A stretch of DNA of 60,000 nucleotides from Nymphaea colorata. Lineage: Eukaryota > Streptophyta > Magnoliopsida > Nymphaeales > Nymphaeaceae. A program made the position numbers and the translations under genes. Positions 38,469-51,421 of the stretch are shown piece after piece. The notes under the pieces were generated by a model, which saw only the letters and a list, made by a program, of their open reading frames with translations, was not told the DNA's origin and searched no databases. The stretch spans positions 16,170,106 through 16,230,105 of the forward strand of contig NC_045141.1 of assembly GCF_008831285.2 (NCBI RefSeq). The letters are read 5' to 3'. The stretch's first letter is position 1. Each line of letters starts with the position of its first letter.

Positions 38469-40900
38469 AACGATCCGAGAAACGAGTCAGTTGGCAAATT
38501 CCGGCGGAAAAATGGAAGCTTTTGAGATGAAAAAGAAGATGGAGGGGGAGATAGCGGGGAGCATATTGGTGGGACAACAAAAGCAGAAGAAGATTTTTGG
38601 CCTGATCCTGAGACACCACGCACTCCGCCTGAAGCGAATGGGAGGCACAGTCGCACGCATCAACGGTACAAAGGACGGTTTATTGAAACGGTGGTGTGGT
38701 GCCTTTAACCATCGGCGGTTTCAGGTTTTAACCATGGATTCTCTCCGCCAACCATGGTTTAGTCGTCAGGCTTCCCGCCGTCGACTTTCTTGCAAAATGG
38801 TCCTCGCGCTTTAACAATTCAATTTGCAAAAGTACGGCTCATTTTTAATTAATTTGCTAAAGGCACTCTTCTTTCACTTTTTTTTAGCAGCCAAAACGTT
38901 GTTGAAAGATAAGTATCGAAATTAAGCACATAAACGCTTCACTACGTGAAAAGTGGGGTTCGAATTGGATCCGGGACAGGAAATACCAACACCTCAAACC
39001 CATATTTAAGCATTATGTTTCTCTTATGAAGGTGGCCACAAAATCAACCGCTTCCAGTAGGAAAAATGGTGCTTATACGTTGGTCTAACATTTACACATA
39101 AATCGGGAACACCAGGGATTGAATGGGACGTGGTTCCGAATGGACATGGATATGGATCTGGATCATGGATCGAGGATGTGGGTCCACCAGGGGTGGACCA
39201 AAATGAAAAAAAAAAAGAAATTGTATGTAAATTAAAAAAAATTATTTACGGAACACGTAAAAATTTTGAAAAATTATATTTTCCCTCTTAAAATTACAAT
39301 TCTACTTCTTTTATAAAAAATTTGTATCTCCCCGAGAGACTAATTGGGCAGGGTAAGGTCTGTGGGTCATGCATGTTTCTTGGGTAAGCACTTATCTGTT
39401 CAATTGTCGGTTCAGGCACAAATGCTGCTCTGGTAAGCTGAAGAAAGATAATCTTGTTGGGAAAGATAACGGATTCTCAGGATAAAAGTTAAAAGGCATG
39501 TAAAGTTTAAGAAATGGTTAAAAATTTTAAATAACTTGAAATTTTTGTAGGTAAGTAGTGTGGGTCACGAGCAAGTTGAAAATATAAAATTATTGAGCGG
39601 TATCCGGGTTTTGGGCCCTATCTTTACTATGTTTTAACTTATATATAAGGGTTTTTGATGCTCTAAGAATTCAAAATAAAAACTGGCTGCCTATCAACCA
39701 CGGTCCTGTTTATTAAGCAAACCATCATGGGAATCAATTTTTATAAGCAATTCAACAATATTTAGATAACCATGCTTGATAGCTTCCACATCACGTTTCC
39801 TTATAATCGCTTTTGAAATATAAAATTAATTTCATCGATCTAATTTCAACTGGTCTGCTTTTTTTTTCCCCCCTCATTTGAAGAGGAACTAGCGAGCAAT
39901 TCAGCTTAATGTACAAAGGTTCGTTTTTTTCCATGATGTTGACTATCTCAATGGAGGAAGATTTATGAGTCTACTGACGATTAGAGCTGGTCTAATATGG
40001 GGGAGGTCTTCAGTTCGAATGTCAAGGCAAGCACTTTGATCGCAACATTTAGATTTCCTAAACTCCAACCGTCTATATCGTGATCAGGAACGTCCGCAGT
40101 TCATGCCATCGATCAAAACATTGTAGTGATAACCAATGCCTACCATTAATCTAAAGACGTTTGATTTGCAAATAAATCATTTACAAATCACATTTGGTTC
40201 TAAGGATGTTAGTTTGAGATTGGGATAAGTTGACTTCATTTTTTTTTTTTAAGTCGACGTCCTTTTCGAAATGAAAAGGAACCAGAATCTTGATAAGCTT
40301 AATTGAGATGAGGTAAGCTGTGACAAATTGATGATGAAAGCCTCAACTGAAGCTCGTCCGTCTACATTTCTAACTGTACAACTTCATACTTGTCCAGTTT
40401 AGTTATTTAGTTCGGCGAGGAAGCCATGTAATCGATCCAAGTATGCATAAAATAGCTATGAACTAAATTAGTTCATTTGTTAGATTAACCATTTTGTTAA
40501 GAACAAGTTTAATAATTTAAAAAATAAACATATTGTAACTGGTCTGCCCTAAACTAGTAAGGTCAGACTCATGACTGGTAAACGGCAGTTCATGATTCTA
40601 TTTCAGCAAACGTTAACCCTTTTGTGCAAGGAGACACAGCCAGTCCTAAAACTGGAAAGCCACGGTCCACAGCCGTGGTACTAGTCGTAAGTAGGTCTAA
40701 TTAAGAGGTCGTTAGGTTGTCTTAAGGGGTAAAGCATAACTAGGTCGTAAGGCATTTCACATTTAAGGGGTTCGAGGTTTGAATTCTATAGTCGCTATCA
40801 CGCGTCCGCAAACTGTGAAAAGCACGACGCCTGAGTAGAATGATGTACCGTAGGCCCGTTTAGGCTCTAAAGCGAAACAAAACCTTAAAAACCATAAGGT
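38469..40900. other. 5' region of the kinase gene and spacer
   Basis: No clear TATA box is seen upstream of 38,468. No further gene is supported. A SINE-like patch with tRNA-like box words (TAGGTCGTAAGG near 40,741; GGTTTGAATTC near 40,774) is possible at about 40,720-40,890 but weak. Confidence 0.4.
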
Positions 40901-41234
40901 TGTGTTTGATAGCATTGGATCTAAGATCGGAGGTTTCAAAAAAATGTGTGGTTTGGGCCCTAGGGATCTCAGATCACCAGACATCTCAGATCTGCAATGA
41001 AACAAACACAACCTAAGAGTGACCTTTGGGTTGTTTTTGACAACATCAAATGTAACATCCAACACTGCATAAAAAGGTGTGTTTTGGAAAATCCTCGCTT
41101 TAAACAAACTAATGATATCAATAGCATGGATTTTAAATCCATGCTACATGTTTAAAACCATGGGTTTAGATTCGGATGAGGGGTAATTTGATGTTAAATT
41201 CATGGACCCCAGATCTGCCGTTAAACAAACACAA
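40901..41234. repeat. Terminal-inverted-repeat element, possibly composite
   Basis: The left end AGGTTGTGTTTGATAG is mirrored by ACAAACACAACCT at 41,234. An internal copy of the right end (AAACAAACACAACCT near 41,014) and an internal left-like end (TTTGGGTTGTTTTTGAC near 41,026) suggest two adjacent or nested copies. No target duplication is clear. Confidence 0.4.
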
Positions 41235-43194
41235 CCTTGCCATGTAACAGATGAAAAATGATCTTTCAACAAGTCATAGCTGTTTGTCTTCTTTCCCATC
41301 CTCATCATTCGTTATCACAATATATTTCATGGTCTGTCGGATTCTCTTCTTCCCGTGAGTTAACTCTTTGGATAAACCACAGCAACCAACACCCTAACAT
41401 GCCTTCTTGAAAATAATTCTGAGAAAAGAAAATGAACCTGGAAATTTAAACTTGGATTCTGAAAAGTGCATTTAAACTCGAAAATTTGGTCTTTTTGATT
41501 AAAGGGGTATATTGGTCATAATGATATGCATATACGAACCGATAAATTTTACCATTATCGAATCCTCAAATATTTTTTTTGTTGTTTTCATTTTTTTATC
41601 TTTACAAAAACAATTTTTTTGTATTAATCATGAGTTTTTTTTTTTTTTTTTTTTTTTGTCAACACACGAAATTACATATACAAAGGCAGCGCATATAACC
41701 AGCTTGTGTAGCGTAGCTGGGCTCTCGCTAGCCACCGATGCGGAGTGGTGCCTTGAGGTTTGCTCAAGAAGATGATAATGTGTCTTTTGTATCCAACGTT
41801 TGCAAAACATACTTTTGTCCTACTAATATTTGGAACTATAATGTCATCAACAAGCTATAGAGTTAACAGCTTCCAAACAAGACCTAAGTATGTGAGAAAA
41901 TAGTAGAGAGGAAGAGTCAAAGTGGTGAAAAGTTCAAATGATTTTAACATGATGTCGAAAAGAAATCTGGATCTGATTACTGATCGGATTTGAACTTAGT
42001 ATGCAAATTCATAACTACATTTTGAACCCACTTCGATGATGTTCAACTCGTAAAGATCCAAACTAATTACACATAAATGTAAAAAATCTTATGATAATGA
42101 ATTCAATTTATTTGTAAATCTCACACGCAATAAATTTTCCCGAATTAGAATGTGAGGTAAGCTAGGCTGCGCGTGGGCCTAGCGGGTGGCTGGGTGCGTT
42201 GGCTCCAGGCTGGATTTGTTCCCCTACACTGTAGGTGCATCTACCTATAAACACGGACCCCTAAAGTTTGATTTATATGGTCCACAAAAGTGATCCAAAT
42301 CTTATACGTCATTCTCTGTGAAACTCAAAAATGAAAAGAAAAAATCATGAGATTTTTATTTGCAAAATATAAATATAAGTAGTGGAGACGGGCATATATC
42401 ATGCTAAAAAGTTACGTTTATGGAAAGTACTTCCTGGGAGAACTCCAACATAGATTTAATTTGCATAAATGACAGTCAAGTCACATAAATATGGAGATTA
42501 GGGGTTTGTTTGGTAGCTCGAACACTTTTCTAATGTTGGATAAATCTGCCCCAAAGATTTGAGACATATTCATGAAACACAAATATTTGAGGTAGATTAA
42601 AGGAACACTCGTATAGTATATAATTAGACTACTACATGATGACTCTCTCCATCTCTACCTGTATATGTCCAAGTGTTCCAAGCATGGAGTTGCCAAGATC
42701 TAGTTTCCTTACACACACATCAAAATTTGATCTTATAATCTGAGTTGTTTTGATCCGATCTGATTGCTTAAGTGTGTACACCACAATTGAAAACCAAGAC
42801 ATGGGCGGAATACTCATTTATGTTAAGTTAAAAACAATTTTTTAGCCAGAAAGTTTTGAAGTTCTAGCAGTCAAAAATGCAAATTCTGTTGCTCAATACT
42901 CTTTTAAGATATTTAATTTCTAAATAATCAAGAAGAGCTTCATACTCCTTTATTTGAGTTCATTCAAAAAGGAAAAAACGAACATATGGATTTGGATTTA
43001 CGAGGAAAAACACCAAAAAAAATACAAGCAGACTCTTATAAGAAGAATGTGTGTGGGTTAGCCGGTATAATTCTTTCGATTGTAAGTTTAAATCAAGGAG
43101 CGAAAGAGAGATGCAAGATGCATGGGGCTCGAGAATAGGAAGGAAATAGATGGCAACTACCCCCCCTCTTCTCTTTTTTTCTAAATTTCATGAG
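41235..43194. other. Intergenic, no gene seen
   Basis: The stretch is AT-rich with a poly-T tract at about 41,637-41,657. I see no protein-like frame or element with ends. Confidence 0.5.
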
Positions 43195-45465
43195 AGAAAA
43201 GGGGAGGGAGAGAGAGAAAAAAAAAGGAGAGAGGTGCCAAGACCGTCCACTCTAAGGAAGGTCTATGTTAAGAAACTTATGGTCGATGGCACTAACTAGT
43301 GCTATTTTCTTGGACCTCGTAGCACTTCCCCTTCTCCCTGCCATTCTTGGTTCCCCCTAGAATTCACACTTCAGGATCTTTTTATGGTTCAATAAAGTAG
43401 CACTGAGTCTTGACAGTGACCATAAGTTTCTTAACATAGACCTTCTTTAGAGTGCACCGTCTTGGCACCTCTCGGGACTATTTATGTAACAAAATTAATT
43501 CCTTTAATGAGAGTGGAGAAAGAATCCCACCATTAAGTCAGGACCTAAACAAACCCCCTCCCCCACTTTACCCTAATTGTTTTGAGGGTTCGAGGCTGCT
43601 TTATTGTGTTTGGTTAAGAAAGAATATACCTTCTTCATAATACCACCGTCAACTTTTCTCTTCATTTCAATTTTAAGATCACGAAAATTACAGGTCCAAA
43701 ATTCCAGATTGATTTATTTTCTAAAACCTCATTTTCATCTAAAAGGAGGGAGAGAGAGAGAGAGAGAAAAAAAAAGGAGAGAGGTGCCAAGACAGTCCAC
43801 TCTAAGGATGATCTGTGTTAAGAAACTTATGGTCGATGGCAGAAACTAGTGCTATTTTCTTAGACTATAAAACTTATGGTCGCTGGTCGTAGCGCTTCCC
43901 CTTCCCCTTGCCCCTCTTGGTTCCTCCTAGAATTCACACTTCAGGATCTTTTTATGGTTCAAGAAAGTAGCACTGAGTCCTGACAGCGACCATAAGTTTC
44001 TTAACATAGACCTTCTTTAGAGTGCACCGTCTTGGCACCTCTCGGGACTATTTATGTAACAAAATTAATTCCTTTAATGAGAGTGGAGAAAGAATCCCAC
44101 CATTAAGTCTGGACCTAAACAAACACCCTCCCCCACTTTACCCTAATTGTCTTGAGGGTTCGAGGCTGCTTTATTGTGTTTGGTTAAGAAAGAATATACC
44201 TTCTTCATAATACCACCGTCAACTTTTCTCTTCATTTCAATTTTAAGATCACGAAAATTACAGGTCCAAAATTCCAGATTGATTTATTTTCTAAAACCTC
44301 ATTTTCATCTAAAAGGAGGGAGAGAGAGAGAGAGAGAGAAAAAAAGGAGAGAGGTGCCAAGACAGTCCACTCTAAGGATGATCTGTGTTAAGAAACTTAT
44401 GGTCGATGGCAGAAACTAGTGCTATTTTCTTAGACCATAAAACTTATGGTCGCTGGTCGTAGCGCTTCCCCTTCCCCTTGCCCCTCTTGGTTCCTCCTAG
44501 AATTCACACTTCAGGATCTTTTTATGGTTCAAGAAAGTAGCACTGAGTCCTGACAGCGACCATAAGTTTCTTAACATAGACCTTCTTTAGAGTGCACCGT
44601 CTTGACACCTCTCGGGACTATTTATGTAACAAAATTAATTCCTTTAATGAGAGTGGAGAAAGAATCCCACCATTAAGTCTGGACCTAAACAAACCCCCTC
44701 CCCCACTTTACCCTAATTGTCTTGAGGGTTCGAGGCTGCTTTATTGTGTTTGGTTAAGAAAGAATATACCTTCTTCATAATACCACCGTCAACTTTTCTC
44801 TTCATTTCAATTTTAAGATCACGAAAATTACAGGTCCAAAATTCCAGATTGATTTATTTTCTAAAACCTCATTTTCATCTAAAAGGAGGGAGAGAGAGAG
44901 AGAGAGAAAAAAAAAAGGAGAGAGGTGCCAAGACAGTCCACTCTAAGGATGATCTGTGTTAAGAAACTTATGGTCGATGGCAGAAACTAGTGCTATTTTC
45001 TTAGACCATAAAACTTATGGTCGCTGGTCGTAGCGCTTCCCCTTCCCCTTGCCCCTCTTGGTTCCTCCTAGAATTCACACTTCAGGATCTTTTTATGGTT
45101 CAAGAAAGTAGCACTGAGTCCTGACAGCGACCATAAGTTTCTTAACATAGACCTTTTTTAGAGTGGACCGTCTTGGCACCTCTCGGGACTATTTATGTAA
45201 CAAAATTAATTCCTTTAATGAGAGTGGAGAAAGAATCCCACCATTAAGTCAGGACCTAAACAAACCCCCTCCCCCACTTTACCCTAATTGTCTTGAGGGT
45301 TCGAGGCTGCTTTATTGTGTTTGGTTAAAAAAGAATATACCTTCTTCATAATACCACCGTCAACTTTTCTCTTCATTTCAATTTTAAGATCACGAAAATG
45401 ACAGGTCCAAAATTCCAGATTGGTTTATTTTCTCAAACCTCATTTTCATCTAAAAGGAGGGAGAC
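43195..45465. repeat. Tandem array, four ~570-bp units, each with a foldback
   Basis: Four head-to-tail units are present. Foldback starts at 43,229, 43,779, 44,349 and 44,920 give spacings of 550, 570 and 571 bp. Units 2-4 are nearly identical; unit 1 is more diverged and lacks about 20 bp in the loop. Each foldback (43229-43473, 43779-44043, 44349-44613, 44920-45184) has arms of about 80-95 nt: the left begins GAGAGGTGCCAAGAC and the right in reverse complement begins the same. Each unit also has a GA-run plus A-run just before the foldback. The short open frames repeated in each unit (62 and 81 codons) have no protein-like features. Confidence 0.9.
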
Positions 45466-45742
45466 GATCTGAGTTAAACGTGTTGATCTTTCCTTTGTGG
45501 ATGGAAGCTTACTTTTGGTTGATGAACACATCATGAATGAGCTGGTCTCCAGCTTTATTATAGTTAAAATTATTCCAATTAAACTTCTTGAAGTGGTTTT
45601 TTGCAGTTTGATAACGTAATATTGGCAACTACCACGTTAGAGCGATATGGTAACTTTCTTTTTCTACTAAGAATTAAATCCACAGATGTTCCGATTATCG
45701 CCGCAGAGCCTCTCTCTCCAGCGTTTAGTGGACCTCGGAGGT

Positions 45743-45751
45743 AGGTCGTCT

Positions 45752-45791
<40 letters not shown>
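45743..45791. repeat. (CT)n microsatellite
   Basis: A TCTCTC run of roughly 45 bases. Confidence 0.9.
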
Positions 45792-45796
<5 letters not shown>

Positions 45797-47275
45797 CCTA
45801 TTTTTTTAGAACCATTGCATTGAAGACATTTTATTTTTTTGTTGGTTCTTTGGTGCAGAGAAGGGGCATATATATGGTTATGAAACCATATAGCATGCGA
45901 TATATAAAGCACATATATATGGCACTAAAATGAAAGTGTTCAGGTTCAATGTATTTGAATCTTGGACCCAGATCTAATTATGAGATAGAAAAGTTTTAAC
46001 AATCAGATCCTAGATATGATGCTTGATCTGGTTCTGAGATTAGAGTTCAGAGGACCCTCAAACATGTTAGTTTTTTGGAAACTTGATTCTGTAAAAAATT
46101 TGGTTTATTAGTTTGCGTAACAAGATCAATACGATATTTTGTATTAAGAGCTTGAAAATTCTTAAATGCCGTTTTGAAGGCAAAACAAACATATTTGCCA
46201 CTAAACTAAACATCTAAGGGTATCACCCAAACACGCTTCTCAGTATAAGGTGAAGTGCTATTCAAATGATGAGGAAACTGGTGTGCTTTTACCAACCCCT
46301 AATCTTGCTAATCTTGGTCACATTAACTATGCTACATTTGTGCTGTCGTAATTATTTTATTACTTTTGCTTTTTATTTCAGGTTCCAACCGAAGATCTTG
46401 TTGTCAGAGTTTTGTTTCTTCTCTTGTCAAACAGCAGCTTAAAGTCGCAGCTGTTGCATGGAGGAAAAGCGCAACTGGATCCTTACAAGACATTTTTGGC
46501 GCAGTGGTAGTGCCCATGGTGTCTAGTGAATATTTAGCATGTGATAGCCTTGTGGAATTGGGAATGCTAATATGATATTGTTGAACTGGGAATACTAATA
46601 TGATATACATGAGAATTTAGGATCCTAGCGTTTGCTGAAATTCTCTTTGGATGCTCTTATAAAATAAAAAAATAACAAAAGTAGAAGATGTAACGTGGTT
46701 TTTCACTACTGAAGGCCACCATTGGCCTCAAGGATCAATAGTGTGAAACCTGATATTTATACTCTCTCTTATAATAATTTTCAGATGTTTTTCCTTATTT
46801 ATTTTGCGACCCCATATCAATGACCCTCCTTATTGATAGCAATGCTATTATTATTTTAATTGTTTTTTTACCGCTACAGATATAATTTCTTCACAGTTGT
46901 AGAATTATCTTTACAAACAATAATAACCTTCTTTTGTTGGGAAAATTTTGTTTGATAATGTTAGATATTATGCATAATGTTTTCCATTTCCATCATCCCT
47001 CAAACTTAAGAGACAAAATTGGGAAGATCAAGAGAGATTTGATACGATTTTTTTTTGTAATACCAGGCCGAAGACCCTCCTTGTTGATAATAATGCCATT
47101 TCTATTTTTTGTTTGTGTCTTTACCTCCACAGATATCGTTACCATTTAGGTCACAACATTATTTTCAATAATAATGACATTCCTTTTGTTGTGAAAATCT
47201 CGTTTGATAATGTTAAAATACTTTGTATAGTGCCTTCTCACTACAACAATGTTTGGCCTATGACCATATCGCCAT

Positions 47276-47565
47276 GGTCGCATATAAGCCTAGGCATCAA
47301 GTCTTGGCCCGAGCCTAGAAAAACTCGCTTCAGCCGATACCTAGCTCAGATCAACCCAACAAACTTGATTCGGCTTGATTAATTTTTTATATTATTTTAA
47401 TTTAATAATAATATATATTTTATTATTAAAAATATATTTTACATTTATTTTATAATGTAAAAACATTTTTAATTTTAATAAAGTCGAGCCAAGTTAAACC
47501 CAAACTCGAGTGTCGAGTATCAAACTGAGCCTGAACTCGAGTATCGGGCCGGGCAGCCTAACCAG
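47276..47565. mobile_element. Degenerate hAT-like MITE (candidate)
   Basis: Outer segments are GC-rich with TAGGC-type ends (CTAGGCATCAAG; reverse-complement right TTAGGCTGCCCGG) and contain CTCGAG words. The core of about 100 bp is almost pure A/T. The architecture matches the element at 10,409-10,670. No target duplication is visible, so the boundaries are approximate. Confidence 0.35.
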
Positions 47566-48399
47566 GATTTATGAATTCATAAAGTTGGAGATTTTGCTGA
47601 TGTTCCTCCTCTTCTTGTCCACAACAATGTGCCGCTTTATCGTTGTTAATGTTCCTTCTCGCTGAAATTTTGCATAACTATCTGACGAGTCCTTTCTTTC
47701 TTTTTCTTTTTTTTCTATTTTGTTGTTGATGTAGAATGATGAATAATTCTTATTTAGTTTTTCCCTGAAGTTAATATAAAATATCCTTCCCACAAAGTGA
47801 CTATTACCATTCCCGTTGTTTTCCAAATTGCTTCTTCAGATATGTGGACATTGTTTTGACTTCGGACAAGGGCAAGATAAAACACTACAAGATCAAGTAT
47901 AAGATGCCTATGCAATTGTCAATAACAGTTGCTACTTTCATTGTTGATTTCGTCGTGATTTTTTTTTTTAATCTCCCGATATATGACTGCTGAGTCAAGG
48001 TAAGGGAAAGAGTTTTGTGAGTAGAATTTAGGCAATTATGTTTTTTTTAGTGTTTGTCAAGCTTCTTTAATCTTTCCTTTATATTCTTAAACCGAAGTCT
48101 AACAAGAAAAGAAATTGAGCTTTAAATGTGTTTGTGGAGGCTTTTCACTCATATAATATAATACGACGAGCTTGAAAAAAAGGGAAAAATGAAAAAAATA
48201 TAGTAATTTTTTTAAAAAATTTAAAAAATCTTAAAAATAGTAAAAATTAAAAAAAATAAAATAAATGAAAAACTAATAAGACAACATAAAAGGAAGTACG
48301 TAACAAAAAAAATTATAAAATGAACACAAACACTCAAAGAAATACGTAAGTAACTTCAAGTTTATAGCCTCTTAGCTTTACAACACAATTCAAGTCTTT

Positions 48400-49445
48400 C
48401 TTCATACAAAAAAAAAAAAAGAACATATCAATCTTTAATCTTCATCTCTTGAAGTATAGTAATCTTTTTCATTTGTTCTATTGCCTCTGCACTCTTCATT
48501 ATCTTATTATTCTTCTAACTTTGAAGACAACCCAACCGCTGCATTTTCTTCTCTAAAATAAATTCACATGGCCAATATAGATTATATTTGCATTTATCTT
48601 CTTTAGTTCTGCAGTCATACCGTGCAAATGCATATTCATTCTAATGAATATCACATAAGTTAATCGGTAAAAGATTATTTCTCTTCTTTGTATTGACAAC
48701 TTTAAATACATTCGAATTTCTTTCACAAGCTAGTGTACTGCATAGCTGACTTAAAATTTTGATTGCTACAATTTGAAGTGTAGGAAAAAAAATCCAAATA
48801 TCTCCCACCAAATGCCTAACATAAATTAAACTAACAACCAAACAAAATTGAAAATTGTACAATTGTAAATTTGTAATTGAAATATTTAACTAATCATAAA
48901 AAAATTTATCAAAGGTGAGACACTTGTATGGATGAGAAATGTCACTAACGTGCATGGTTAACCAGTCATGAAATAATGTGGGATCGCTGTTGTGATATTT
49001 GATCAATTCAAGACCCATTTTTTCTTAATCCTCATGAGTAACAAGTTTTTTTTTTTTTTTTTGGTGACTAAGTCAACCCTTCCTGAACGTCTTCATCCCT
49101 CTTTAATTTCAGAAGATTTAGATAAGTGCCACAAGATATTTGGGACTATACAAATTACGATTGCATCCGTTATCAATTATATTCCAATATTTTTATCTGC
49201 TATCTTTGTTTGCAATCTTGATAGCTTCTTTATCTCTATCAAGTGTCTGCAAATAAATAACCCATAGTGGTTTGTTCTCCATTTACCATCTTCATTACTC
49301 TTACTAATGGTTCAACAAGCTTGATTATTTCTTGTTCATTTCTCTAAAAGTCTTCATTTTGAATGAGACTTGTAAGTTCTTTTGCATAATCCTTTTTAGT
49401 GTCTTCTACATGTCTCCATTCATTGGAGACAACAATAAAACTTAG
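48400..49445 (-). pseudogene. Decayed hAT transposase
   Basis: Read on the minus strand, three blocks in the right order match Ac/Tam3-type plant hAT transposases. Near 49,320 is EPLVRVMKMVNGEQTTMGYL. Near 49,200 are DKEAIKIANKDS and KYWNIIDNGCNRNLYSP. At 48,641-48,790 is the C-terminal dimerisation region: LQIVAIKILSQLCSTLACER, then VNTKKRNNLL. The usual family form has CERNWS; here the Trp is Ser. Several stops, at least one frameshift and a T-run insertion near 49,045-49,062 (as printed) break the frame. The N-terminal zinc-finger part was not found. It is non-functional as it stands. Its ends and terminal repeats were not located. Confidence 0.75.
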
Positions 49446-49527
49446 GCCCTCTTTTTGTTTTAAGATATTAACATGTCAATGGTTCTTATGATTATGCAGC
49501 GTGCTCCATTTATTTCAGGGTGAGGAG

Positions 49528-49752
49528 GAGGTTGACAACCCATCGCCCGAAAATGAAGCCTAAAAACCCCTTCTATTCCCCAGGACTCGAAGGTCCTAGG
49601 CTGCAACAAGATCTGGGTGGGTTATGGTACATTCGTTAACTAGTTGCCGGGATCCCGCTGTTTACAGTATATGGAAGTGCAACCATGGGAATCGAACTAA
49701 CGAAGCAACATCTATAGGACTGCCGACCTGACCAGCTATACCATCTCCCTTG
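49528..49752 (-). mobile_element. tRNA-derived SINE (candidate)
   Basis: On the minus strand, an A-box-like TATAGCTGGTCAGG (49,727-49,740) and a B-box-like AGTTCGATTCC (49,688-49,698) lie at tRNA-like spacing. A tRNA-unrelated body follows, ending near GGGTTGTCAACCTC. The tail segment is shared with 8385-8520. No flanking direct repeat was evident. Confidence 0.5.
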
Positions 49753-50468
49753 GAGCCAGTTCTAGTAAAACTCAAGCCTATTGGAAACTAAACTGGAATT
49801 TGTTATAAGAGGTAATCACTTACCAAATTGATCCAATCATTAACATTTGACTCCAACAGGTGTCCAGTCTAAATCTTAAATAAACCCTAGACCAATTTGG
49901 CAGCAGCTGATTAGTCAGATCCCGAAATATCTATATTTAATCCAAATCCAATTTATCTACATCCAGGAAAGTAGGAAAAGGTAATTGTCCATGAACTGAT
50001 CAAAGAAGATAAAAAGTGGTTAAGAAACCAACCAGCTTAAATTCCTTGCTTGATCATTAATCAAGCAGGCAAGCGAAACTGCTTTCTTTAAGCTTGAGTT
50101 CCTAATATTGCTTGATCTTCAATCAAGAAGGAAAGACAAACTTAAAGAATGACTCTTGGTTGGACAAACTAATGCAGGATGTCTGTAATCCTGTAGGATA
50201 CTGCCATGAATTACGGTAGTACAGTTACTGATATAATCAAATCTAACTTTTGGAGGAAAAGCAGTCGGTCGCTTGAATTTTATTTAATTAAACAGCCAAT
50301 GACCCTGTAGCTCGTTTATCTGCTTACCCAAATTTTAGTATGCAATGTTCTACAAATTAGACTTGCTACCATCTATGTCTCGTGGGTGCAGGTTTGGGCG
50401 CCAGAATGGATGCATTGGCATGCTTTCAAACAAGCCATTTTAAAAGATTGCGAATAGAAGAATACAAC

Positions 50469-50552
<84 letters not shown>

Positions 50553-51413
50553 CATATATGGTACACGTACCAGTCACATACAAAAATGCTAAACCAGTTG
50601 GAATTGTATCCTAATAGTAAACTTTGAATGAAGGGAAAAATAGCATTATATTTAGTAGTAGTCTAATGTGAAAAGGAGACATCTTAACTAATATCGAGAA
50701 TGAGATTTTGGTGACAGTAAAATACAGTTATCATGCTTGCTGTTGGGTAAACCACATGTATTGGACAAATTGGTCGACCTATTATCAGGCGGGCCAGTTT
50801 GAGGGCAGCAACTGGAGCTTTCACTGGGTCGTGAGGGCACCGATGGCGTGGTACACTTGGGACCAACAACAGCCTGAAGACAAGTCCATGGACCCTGCCT
50901 GCTGCTAGTACTTTGCGTCGCACATTGCACATGAGTCGGATCATGTGAAGGGCTCTTTTCATTTTTTACTACACCCTTTCCCAATACATTTCACTCTTTC
51001 AATACGTATTTTAGGGAGATGAGTTGGTGTACATAAGTATACATACACCAAAAAGGGGTTGGGGTATTTTAAGAATTTTTTAAAAGAAATATATATTTAG
51101 ACTTTTTAACTTTTTCATAACCGCTTTTTATCTTTTTAAAATATATATATATATATATTTTAAAATTAAACTATGGTATTTTGGTCATTGCACACCCCTG
51201 TGCACAATTTTTAGTGCACAAAAACATGCACATAACCGGTTACATATTTTAGATTATCCATGCTGAAGTAAGCCACCCTGGATCTGATGGCACAAAGACG
51301 TAGAGATCATCCATTGGCCGTTGCTCCGGGGAACGAATCCAATCAAGCGATTGCTTTCCCTAGCCCTCGTTGATTGAATGAGAGAAAGAGTAATTAAAAC
51401 AATTGGGTGGTTC
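49753..51413. other. Intergenic, no gene seen
   Basis: The main feature is a long AT microsatellite at 50,472-50,547. Protein-like frames around 50,684-50,984 overlap on both strands without recognisable motifs. Confidence 0.5.
50472..50547. repeat. (TA)n microsatellite, about 76 bp
   Basis: One uninterrupted alternating TA run, the longest in the window. Apparent open frames of Tyr-Ile repeats across it are artefacts. Confidence 0.95.
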
Positions 51414-51421
51414 CTGACAAG

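Larger units (their letters stand above)
45466..48399. other. Intergenic with TE remnants
   Basis: A (CT)n run lies at about 45,743-45,791. A splice-acceptor-like TTTATTTCAG at 46,372-46,381 is followed by 42 open codons to a stop at about 46,510, with no recognised product. A GC-ended, AT-cored patch at 47,276-47,565 resembles the hAT MITE at 10,409 but has no clear target duplication. Confidence 0.45.

Noticed and set aside
43452-45351. Repeated 62- and 81-codon frames
   Set aside because: They recur only because the ~570-bp unit is tandemly repeated. They have low-complexity GRERER runs and no protein-like features.
50472-50547. Open frames of Tyr-Ile repeats across AT microsatellites (also 17,021-17,095 and 4811-4836)
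   Set aside because: Simple-sequence artefacts: any alternating TA run is open in several frames.
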